6,597 nucleotides of DNA, taken from contig JBELIG010000181.1 of NCBI GenBank assembly GCA_042091035.1, forward strand, positions 1 to 6,597, read 5' to 3'. Every line of letters starts with the position of its first letter. The first letter of the stretch is position 1. Below the pieces are notes generated by a model, which did no database searches, was not told where the DNA came from, and was given only the letters and a program-made list of their open reading frames with translations. Position numbers and translations under genes: made by a program. Source of the DNA: AM-2324 sp042091035. Lineage in GTDB: Bacteria > Bacteroidota > Bacteroidia > Chitinophagales > Saprospiraceae. Shown in pieces: positions 1 through 5,620 of this stretch.

Positions 1-64
1 AAAGTAAATTTAAGTCCCATATTAAGTACTAACTGGTTTGAAATTAGAATAATATTTTGATCTA

Positions 65-133
65 TAAGTAATCAACAAAATACTTTGTATTTGCAATAAA
101 TTTAAATCTAAACAGTCATATTTTGATTACTTA
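65..133. repeat. Perfect 11-bp inverted repeat in the rlmB upstream region
   Basis: The arms TAAGTAATCAA (65-75) and TTGATTACTTA (123-133) are exact reverse complements separated by 47 bases. The spacer itself contains a small hairpin, AAATAC-TTT-GTATTT (78-92). No coding frame explains the segment. If the promoter candidate at 156-163 is correct, the repeat lies upstream of the transcription start, which fits a paired protein-binding site or the end of a transcript coming from the left better than an rlmB leader structure. There is no T-tract right after the right arm, so it is not a standard terminator. The repeat is seen directly; its function is unknown. Confidence 0.5.
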
Positions 134-155
134 GACATTTTCGGTCAAATAAATA

Positions 156-163
156 TATATTTG
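156..163 (+). promoter_or_regulatory. Candidate -7 element of the rlmB promoter
   Basis: TATATTTG matches the Bacteroidetes primary-sigma -7 consensus TAnnTTTG exactly and ends 18 bases before the rlmB ATG, implying a short leader of about 10-15 bases. No convincing TTG -33 element is found at the usual distance, and the region is AT-rich enough for chance matches, so support is moderate. No Shine-Dalgarno sequence precedes the ATG, as is common in this phylum. Confidence 0.4.
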
Positions 164-181
164 GGTTCAAAATAGAGCATA

Positions 182-925
182 ATGAAGAACAAGAATTTGA
201 TATATGGCAGACATCCTGTATTGGATGCTATAAATAGCGGGAAGACGATTGAGAAGGTTTTTCTTATGCAGGGCACAACGGGCCCTTTGGAAAAGGAGTT
301 GCGCAAATTGAGTCAGATGCATGGTTTTCCAATGTCAATGGTTCCTAAGGAAAAACTGCAGCGTATGGTGCCGCAAAACCATCAGGGCGTTGCTGCTCAA
401 ATCGGATTAATTGAGTATAAGCGTATTGAAGATGTTCTTCCTTTTGTGTTTGAAAAAGGAGAGATGCCTTTATTCCTAATCTTAGATGGTGTTACTGATG
501 TAAGAAATTTAGGAGCAATCTCAAGATCAGCATTACTTTGTGGCGTTCATGCAATTATTGTTCCCTCAAAAGGCACTGCGCTTGTCAATGCAGATGCTGT
601 TAAATCTTCGGCTGGAGCTATTCAAAATATTGATATTTGCAGAGTAAAAAGCCTTGTAACTACTATACGTTACCTCAGAGATTCTGGGGTTCAGGTTTTT
701 GCTTCAAATATTCCTTCTGAAAAGGGCTTGCATGAACTTGATCTCACTGGTCCTACAGCTATTGTAATGGGCGATGAAGGTGAGGGTGTAGGCAACGGTG
801 TACTAAAAGAGGTTGACCAAGAGTTTTGGATTCCTCAAATTGGTGATACCAATTCGTTCAATGTAAGTGTAGCCTCCGGTATTGTGCTTTATGAAAGTAT
901 GCGCCAACGCCATTTAAAGTCCTAA
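182..925 (+). CDS. rlmB: 23S rRNA (guanosine-2'-O)-methyltransferase RlmB (SpoU/TrmH family)
   Basis: This 247-residue protein belongs to the SpoU/TrmH (SPOUT) class of S-adenosylmethionine-dependent RNA 2'-O-methyltransferases. In E. coli, RlmB methylates G2251 in the peptidyl-transferase loop of 23S rRNA and is a similar 243 residues. Residues about 5-78 form the N-terminal substrate-binding domain, opening with IYGRHPVLDAI. The knotted catalytic domain follows with all three family motifs: motif 1 at 101-128 (LDGVTDVRNLGAISRSA, with N109 and the catalytic-type R115), motif 2 at 193-203 (IVMGDEGEGV, E199), and motif 3 at 217-237 (NSFNVSVASGI, with N227). The ATG at 182 gives the standard family N-terminus. 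The gene stands alone on its strand here, and its last 12 bases overlap the end of the convergent PycTM-type gene. A different 2'-O target within the TrmH family (a tRNA or another rRNA site) cannot be excluded, but the full-length similarity to RlmB makes this assignment likely. Confidence 0.88.
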   Translation: MKNKNLIYGRHPVLDAINSGKTIEKVFLMQGTTGPLEKELRKLSQMHGFPMSMVPKEKLQRMVPQNHQGVAAQIGLIEYKRIEDVLPFVFEKGEMPLFLILDGVTDVRNLGAISRSALLCGVHAIIVPSKGTALVNADAVKSSAGAIQNIDICRVKSLVTTIRYLRDSGVQVFASNIPSEKGLHELDLTGPTAIVMGDEGEGVGNGVLKEVDQEFWIPQIGDTNSFNVSVASGIVLYESMRQRHLKS

Positions 926-2140
926 CATTCCGAAGCCTAAAAGTATAATAAAGAAGAGTACGGTGATACCAAAACCAATCAGGAAAAAGTTATAGCTTGC
1001 TGCTAGTAGTTTGTATTTTTTGTCCAATACTTTTCCGAGGTTGTACAGGTCGGTGCTAAGGTTTGAATATAAAAGAGTAGTGTCTTTGAACATGTTGTCC
1101 ATCGCTGCTTCATATTCTTCTTCCGTTAATTTTACAAAGTTTCCGAAAAAGATGAGATTCTTGGAAGTCCCTTGTTTTACAGCATCTGTATCGAGGTGGT
1201 TAGTGACTTTCGGTCTAGATGCCAATACTGCCATGGTAAGACTGGCGAGTCCAAAGCATAGGAAAATAACAGAAGGGAAAAATATGCCTGGTTCTATCTC
1301 TGATAAGTTTTTGTAGCTCAAGATGGATATGACAACGGTGATTAGTACGGCATTTACGCTGATCATAATATTCGCCTTATTATCTGCTATAGCACTCAGG
1401 TTAATATGATTTCGGTAATTAGTTCTGAAAAATGTTTGGATTCCGCTGGTTGGAATCTTTTTTTCTATTTGTCCAAATGCTTTTGTGTCTGAAAGTAGCA
1501 ACGCTTTTCGCTGTAGCTTTTGGATTTGCTCATGTTGTTCACTTATTCCAAAGGATAGTCTTTCTTGATAAATTTTATTGCTGCCCTCTAGGAAGAAGCT
1601 TAGGTCGAGTAAATCTCTAAGGATTAGTTCTTCCCAGTCTAAATCTTCAAAATAGGCACTGACTTTTAATTGCCTTTCTGTTCGAGATATCTTGCTAAAT
1701 GTTTCTAAATTTTCAATCCATTTAAAGCTATTAATAGCATCTGAGAAAAGTCTAGCTTCGACGGCTATTGGGTCTCCTTGTTTGTTCATGGAGAACAGCG
1801 TATAAATGATTTTTTCCTTCAACTCTTCATCTACCTCATGTACAGTACAAAAATCCTTTACGTATGGAATAGCTGTTTCCCAGGGTGTATTATAGTTTTC
1901 TTGATAACCCAACACAAGCATGTAGGCAGCAATCTGAGGCGCAAGAATTTCATGTTCCTCAATTTGATTGAATATACCAAGTTGATAGATATGATTGCTT
2001 AGATTTTTGGCGAAAGAGAAATTATGTAGGATTAGCCCTTTTGATTTGAAATGATTTATCTTTTCCAAGCAGAACTGGCTTGCTTTAGTTAGCAAAACAG
2101 GAGGCACCGCTTGAATATTGGTAGATAGTGCTTTATTCAT
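914..2140 (-). CDS. Pycsar-effector-like (PycTM/DUF5706) membrane protein with degenerate HD-like domain
   Basis: I place the start at the ATG ending at 2140 (408 residues; numbering from this Met). A TTG further upstream at 2206 would add 22 residues but lies inside the clpB terminator hairpin. Residues about 25-190 resemble the HD-fold N-terminal domain of a common Bacteroidetes family, but metal-ligand positions are changed. Relatives (from memory) have a YHNFRHT-like segment where this has HNFSFAK (39-45), and AAWFHDTGY where this has AAYMLVLGY (71-79), so the HD dyad is L75-V76. An aspartate remains at 134. Residues 230-408 match the PycTM-type membrane module: FRTNYRNHINLSAIADNKAN (238-257), TM1 about 256-275, TM2 about 286-307 followed by RP (309-310), NLIFFGNF (328-335), YNLGKVLDKKY (366-376), and TM3 about 383-406. 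PycTM effectors damage the membrane on sensing cCMP or cUMP; no cyclase gene is present in this window, so the ligand and role here are unknown. The gene sits on the clpB strand behind a terminator and probably has its own promoter. Confidence 0.8.
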   Translation of the reverse strand: MNKALSTNIQAVPPVLLTKASQFCLEKINHFKSKGLILHNFSFAKNLSNHIYQLGIFNQIEEHEILAPQIAAYMLVLGYQENYNTPWETAIPYVKDFCTVHEVDEELKEKIIYTLFSMNKQGDPIAVEARLFSDAINSFKWIENLETFSKISRTERQLKVSAYFEDLDWEELILRDLLDLSFFLEGSNKIYQERLSFGISEQHEQIQKLQRKALLLSDTKAFGQIEKKIPTSGIQTFFRTNYRNHINLSAIADNKANIMISVNAVLITVVISILSYKNLSEIEPGIFFPSVIFLCFGLASLTMAVLASRPKVTNHLDTDAVKQGTSKNLIFFGNFVKLTEEEYEAAMDNMFKDTTLLYSNLSTDLYNLGKVLDKKYKLLAASYNFFLIGFGITVLFFIILLGFGMLGL

Positions 2141-2175
2141 CTCAAAAAGGTTTATAAATGATAACGTATACCTTA

Positions 2176-2206
2176 CAAATATTATAAAAAAAGGTAAGCA
2201 TTTCAA
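2176..2206 (-). promoter_or_regulatory. Candidate promoter of the PycTM-type gene
   Basis: On the minus strand, AATATTTG (2176-2183) matches 7 of 8 positions of TAnnTTTG. A TTG (2204-2206) lies 20 bases upstream, a spacing compatible with a Bacteroidetes -33 element. The predicted transcript would begin about 25-30 bases before the ATG at 2140. The element overlaps the clpB terminator hairpin, so it may be a chance match in AT-rich DNA. Confidence 0.3.
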
Positions 2207-2219
2207 GGCTTACCTTTTT
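2188..2219 (-). terminator. Rho-independent terminator of clpB, probably bidirectional
   Basis: A perfect 12-bp stem is formed by AAAAAGGTAAGC (2188-2199) and GCTTACCTTTTT (2208-2219) around an 8-base loop. It begins 6 bases after the clpB stop codon. Reading on the minus strand, the stem ends in a run of seven T residues, the classic intrinsic-terminator layout. The plus-strand reading also ends in TTTTT, so it could also stop antisense transcripts arriving from rlmB. Confidence 0.88.
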
Positions 2220-2225
2220 ATACTT

Positions 2226-4874
2226 TTAAATATCTTGGACTACAGGTTCTTCTATTTCTTCCTGATGGCCTTTTTTAATTTTAAAGGTCAAACCTTCTTT
2301 ATTGGTATCTACCATAATGAGGTCTCCTGGGTTAAAAGAGCCGGCAATCAGCTTTTTAGATAAGGGGTTTATGACTTCTTTCTGAAGTACTCGTTTCATA
2401 GGTCGAGCTCCAAACTGAGGTTCATAGCCAATATCTGCTAAGAGGTCTATTGCTGAATCACTCAGCGTTATTTTTAGATTTTGTTTGTCCAACATTTTGC
2501 GGACATCTTTAAGCAATAGTTTTAAAATCTGTTTTACCTCATCTTTTGTGAGTGGTAAGAACATGATTTTTTCATCTATACGGTTCAAGAATTCAGGTCT
2601 GAGGTTATCTTTCAGATTCTCCATCAGCTCTATTCTTGTAGTTTCTAATATTTCGGTTCTATGTTTATCTCCTACTGCTTCAAGGTCTTCAAAGTTTTCA
2701 AGTATGGTTTCGGAACCTAGATTAGAGGTCATGATAATAATGGAGTTTTTGAAATCAGCAACTCTACCTTTATTATCTGTCAATCGGCCATCATCCAATA
2801 CTTGTAAAAGGATATTGAATACATCTGGGTGTGCTTTTTCAAACTCATCAAGTAGTATGATCGAATATGGCTTTCTTCTAACTGCTTCTGTTAGTTGTCC
2901 TCCTTCATCATATCCTACATATCCAGGAGGAGCACCTACTAATCTAGATACAGCATGCTTTTCTTGGAATTCACTCATGTCTATACGAACAATAGCTCGC
3001 TCATCATCAAACATAAGGTCGGCCAAAGCCTTAGCAAGTTCTGTCTTTCCCACTCCTGTAGGTCCTAGGAATATAAAGGAGCCAATAGGTTTGTTTTCGT
3101 CTTGAAGACCTGCCCTTGATCGTCTGACAGCGTCAGAAACAGCCTGAACGGCTTCGTGTTGACCAATTACTCGTTGTCCCAGCTCTTGCTCCAATTCCAT
3201 AAGTTTATCCTTTTCGGATTGTAACATCCTTGAAATAGGAATTCCAGTCCACTTGGAGATTATATCGGCGATATCATCAGCATTCACTTCTTCATTAGTA
3301 AATCTTTTTTCCTGTGGTAGTTGGGCTAGTTTTTCTTCTGCTGCAAGTAACATGGTCTCCTTTTCTTTGATAGATCCATATCTGATTTTAGCAACGGTTT
3401 CAAAATCACTTTTACGCTCAGCTTGATCCGCTTCAGTCTCCAGCTCTTCTATTTCTTTTTTAAGGTTTTGAATCGTATCAAGTATCTCTTTCTCGCTTTT
3501 CCACGCTGCTTTTATCTCATCCCTTTTTTCTTTGGCATCAGCGATCTGCTTTTTGATAGATTTAAGTAGTTTATCATTCTTTTCTCGCTTGACAGCTTCT
3601 TTTTCAATTTCAAGTTGGCGTACTTTACGCTCCCATTCGTCCAAGATTTCTGGAATAGAATCTAATTCCAATCTTAATTTTGCTGCTGCTTCATCAATTA
3701 GGTCGATCGCTTTATCAGGAAGTTTTCGATCCGCTAGATATCGATGTGAAAGTTCTGTTGCTGCAATCAAGGCTTCGTCAAGGATTTCGATTTTATGATA
3801 CACTTCATAGCGTTCTTGAAGTCCACGCAGAATTGATATAGTGTCCTCGATACTTGGCTCATCAATCAATACGGTTTGGAATCTTCGCACTAGCGCCTTG
3901 TCTTTTTCAAAATATTTTTGATACTCATCAAGCGTTGTTGCACCAATGGTCCTTAGTTCTCCACGTGCTAGTGCAGGTTTAAGAATATTTGCAGCATCCA
4001 TTGCGCCATTGCCACCACCTGCTCCGATAAGTGTATGAATTTCATCAATAAATAAGATGATATTCCCATCGGATTCTGATACTTCTTTGATTACTCCTTT
4101 TAATCGCTCTTCAAATTCCCCTTTGAATTTTGCACCTGCAATAAGTGCTGCTATATCAAGTACAAAAATAGTTTTGGACTTTAGGTTTTCTGGAACGTCA
4201 CCATTCACAATTCGCCAAGCTATACCTTCTACAATAGCAGTCTTACCAACACCAGGTTCACCGATTAGAATTGGATTGTTCTTTTTTCGTCTGGATAAAA
4301 TGTGCAGTGTTCGTCTAATTTCCTCATCTCTACCGACGATAGGGTCTAGTTTGCCTTCTTCTGCACGTTTGTTAAGGTTGAGAGCGTATTTATTAAGTGC
4401 ATTATAATTACTATCTGTATGTTGGTCACTTACTGTAGAGCCTTTTCTAAGTTCATTTATTGCTGCTATCAATGCTTTCTCTGATGCTCCATGATGCTTT
4501 AAAATCTTGGAGCCCTGATCAGAACCTTTTAGGATACCAAGTATGATAAGTTCAAGTGAAATGAAATCATCTTTGAACTCTGCTAGGACTCTTTTTGCTT
4601 GACTCAAAGCTCTGTTGGAGTCATTGGATAAGAATTGTCGATCTGACCCGCTGACCTTGGGGTATTTTTCTATTTCTTTGCTTAATTCTTGAGTCAGCGT
4701 AATATGATTGATGTTCATTTTTGAGAACAGGAATTTAGGCAGATGTTCATCTGTCTTGAAAATACCCAACAAGAGGTGTGGAGTCTCCACGGTTTGTTGG
4801 TCAAGTTCAGCAGCAATCTGCTGAGCTTTAAGAATTGCATCCTGTGCCTTAATGGTGAAATTATCGTATGTCAT
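2226..4874 (-). CDS. clpB: ATP-dependent protein disaggregase ClpB (Hsp100)
   Basis: This 882-residue protein is a complete ClpB (E. coli 857). ClpB hexamers act with DnaK in the cytoplasm to pull polypeptides out of aggregates through a central pore, powered by ATP. Domains in order: Clp N-domain (about 1-147, starting MTYDNFTIKAQDAI); AAA1 with Walker A GEPGVGKT (205-212), Walker B ILFIDE (273-278), pore loop GAKFKGEFEERLK (247-259) and arginines R330-R331; a long coiled-coil middle domain (about 400-525); AAA2 with Walker A GPTGVGKT (604-611), Walker B IILLDE (672-677), pore loop GYVG (651-654), sensor 1 near N718, Arg finger R765, and sensor 2 in GARP (822-825). The long middle domain and the lack of a ClpP-binding IGF/IGL loop separate it from ClpA and ClpC. 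AAA1 pore loop position 250 is Phe, where Tyr is usual. The tail is acidic (EEIEEPVVQDI). It is transcribed divergently from pth and closed by its own hairpin terminator. Confidence 0.97.
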   Translation of the reverse strand: MTYDNFTIKAQDAILKAQQIAAELDQQTVETPHLLLGIFKTDEHLPKFLFSKMNINHITLTQELSKEIEKYPKVSGSDRQFLSNDSNRALSQAKRVLAEFKDDFISLELIILGILKGSDQGSKILKHHGASEKALIAAINELRKGSTVSDQHTDSNYNALNKYALNLNKRAEEGKLDPIVGRDEEIRRTLHILSRRKKNNPILIGEPGVGKTAIVEGIAWRIVNGDVPENLKSKTIFVLDIAALIAGAKFKGEFEERLKGVIKEVSESDGNIILFIDEIHTLIGAGGGNGAMDAANILKPALARGELRTIGATTLDEYQKYFEKDKALVRRFQTVLIDEPSIEDTISILRGLQERYEVYHKIEILDEALIAATELSHRYLADRKLPDKAIDLIDEAAAKLRLELDSIPEILDEWERKVRQLEIEKEAVKREKNDKLLKSIKKQIADAKEKRDEIKAAWKSEKEILDTIQNLKKEIEELETEADQAERKSDFETVAKIRYGSIKEKETMLLAAEEKLAQLPQEKRFTNEEVNADDIADIISKWTGIPISRMLQSEKDKLMELEQELGQRVIGQHEAVQAVSDAVRRSRAGLQDENKPIGSFIFLGPTGVGKTELAKALADLMFDDERAIVRIDMSEFQEKHAVSRLVGAPPGYVGYDEGGQLTEAVRRKPYSIILLDEFEKAHPDVFNILLQVLDDGRLTDNKGRVADFKNSIIIMTSNLGSETILENFEDLEAVGDKHRTEILETTRIELMENLKDNLRPEFLNRIDEKIMFLPLTKDEVKQILKLLLKDVRKMLDKQNLKITLSDSAIDLLADIGYEPQFGARPMKRVLQKEVINPLSKKLIAGSFNPGDLIMVDTNKEGLTFKIKKGHQEEIEEPVVQDI

Positions 4875-4910
4875 TCTTAATCTTATTGTCTGATTTATAC
4901 TTGAAAGATA

Positions 4911-4952
4911 TCAAAATATAAGCCAAGAACAGAAAAATGTCGATTATGGCAG
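4911..4952 (-). promoter_or_regulatory. Candidate clpB promoter with upstream imperfect dyad
   Basis: On the minus strand, TTGGCTTATATTTTGA (4911-4926) resembles a sigma-54 -24/-12 element: GG and GA lie 12 bases apart where GG and GC are expected. It would give a leader of about 25 bases before the ATG ending at 4874. Just upstream lies an imperfect dyad, CTGCCATAATCGACA (4938-4952), that could bind an activator. The match is partial at the -12 end and -24 lacks the usual CAC extension. No CIRCE element (the HrcA operator) is present, and no clean sigma-32-type pair is seen. Function is inferred only. Confidence 0.3.
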
Positions 4953-5028
4953 TTATTATTCGACTAAGCTGACAATTTGACTTATAAAATTAATTGGGAA
5001 TCCTTTTTTCAATAATAGCTTCTATTTG

Positions 5029-5036
5029 TACTTTTG
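5029..5036 (+). promoter_or_regulatory. Candidate -7 element of the pth promoter
   Basis: TACTTTTG matches TAnnTTTG exactly and ends 16 bases before the pth ATG at 5053, implying a leader of roughly 10 bases. No clear TTG is found at the -33 distance (a T-run lies at 5004-5009). Its position also argues against translation starting at the in-frame TTG at 5026, which would be upstream of the transcript. Confidence 0.42.
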
Positions 5037-5052
5037 TAACAAATATAGATTC

Positions 5053-5616
5053 ATGAAATATTTGATAGTCGGTCTAGGGAATATTGGAGCGAAGTATAGA
5101 AATACTAGACATAATATAGGTTTTGAAGTTGTAGATCATCTGGCGGAGGCCTTTGGTGTTGAGTGGAAGACCGAAAAGCTTGGAGATCTTTGTGAGTTTA
5201 GACACAAGGGGAGGACATTTATTTTGCTAAAGCCAAGTACTTATATGAATCTTAGCGGAAAGTCTGTTCGCTACTGGATGCAACAAAAGAAAGTCGACAA
5301 GAAGAATTTACTAGTAGTATTAGATGATTTGCACCTTCCATTTGGAAAACTTAGGATGAGGGGTAAAGGTTCTGATGCTGGGCATAATGGTCTTAAGGAT
5401 ATAGATACTATGACAGAAGGTAATAATTATGCACGCTTGAAGTTCGGTATCGGAAATGAATTCTCTAAAGGTAGACAGGCGGATTTTGTATTGAGTGAAT
5501 GGAATTCTGAAGAAACAGATGGCTTAAAAGTATTCAAAGAAACTGCATCAAAAGCAGTATTGTCTTTTGGTACTATAGGACTGTCAAGGACCATGAATAC
5601 TTTTAATACTAAGTAA
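5053..5616 (+). CDS. pth: Peptidyl-tRNA hydrolase (bacterial Pth type)
   Basis: The 187-residue enzyme cleaves the ester bond of peptidyl-tRNAs that fall off the ribosome, freeing tRNA for reuse; it is usually essential and cytosolic. E. coli Pth has 194 residues. From the ATG at 5053 the N-terminus MKYLIVGLGNIGAKYRNTRH aligns with the family, with N10 and catalytic H20 at their canonical positions. Further active-site signatures follow: KPSTYMNLSG (60-69, N66), VVLDDLHLPFG (88-98, with D91 in the place of the H20-activating aspartate), and GSDAGHNGLK (106-115, N112). GSDAG in place of the enterobacterial GGHGG is usual in Bacteroidetes. An in-frame TTG at 5026 would add 9 unconserved residues and overlaps the promoter candidate, so I reject it. 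The gene diverges from clpB and converges with the glycosyltransferase gene, with 4 bases between the two stop codons. No neighbour shares its strand here. Confidence 0.96.
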   Translation: MKYLIVGLGNIGAKYRNTRHNIGFEVVDHLAEAFGVEWKTEKLGDLCEFRHKGRTFILLKPSTYMNLSGKSVRYWMQQKKVDKKNLLVVLDDLHLPFGKLRMRGKGSDAGHNGLKDIDTMTEGNNYARLKFGIGNEFSKGRQADFVLSEWNSEETDGLKVFKETASKAVLSFGTIGLSRTMNTFNTK

Positions 5617-5620
5617 AAGC

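Noticed and set aside
1011..2002. Three short plus-strand frames antisense to the PycTM-like gene (1011-1316, 1432-1620, 1778-2002)
   Set aside because: The opposite strand encodes a recognisable protein over its full length; these translations show no family pattern.
914..2140. Complete Pycsar anti-phage operon
   Set aside because: No nucleotide cyclase gene is found on either strand in the window; only an effector-like protein is present.
2141..2206. TTG start that would add 22 residues to the PycTM-like protein
   Set aside because: The TTG lies in the loop of the clpB terminator, the extra residues are unlike family N-termini, and a good ATG exists at 2140.
2118..2363. 81-codon plus-strand frame spanning the clpB end and the intergenic region
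   Set aside because: It reads through the terminator hairpin and the antisense of the conserved clpB C-terminus; no motif or start signal supports it.
2485..3105. Open frame of 206 codons antisense to clpB
   Set aside because: It lies fully inside the well-supported clpB gene, its translation is serine-rich and matches nothing recognisable, and it mirrors clpB codon structure.
3532..4407. Two further open frames antisense to clpB (3532-3798 and 4057-4407)
   Set aside because: Serine-rich shadow translations of conserved ClpB coding sequence with no domain and no start context of their own.
2226..4874. ClpC or ClpA instead of ClpB
   Set aside because: The middle domain is the long ClpB type and there is no IGF/IGL ClpP-docking loop near the AAA2 sensor region.
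4901..4914. TTGAAAGATATCAA palindrome-like sequence in front of clpB
   Set aside because: Only four-base arms are complementary; in AT-rich DNA this is expected by chance.
5026..5052. TTG start adding 9 residues to Pth
   Set aside because: It overlaps the -7 promoter candidate, and Pth proteins conventionally begin at the MKYLIVGLGN segment.
5598..5619. Weak hairpin at the pth/glycosyltransferase junction (CTTTTA...TAAAAG)
   Set aside because: Only 6 mostly A-T pairs with an 8-base loop and no T-run on either side; not enough for a terminator call.
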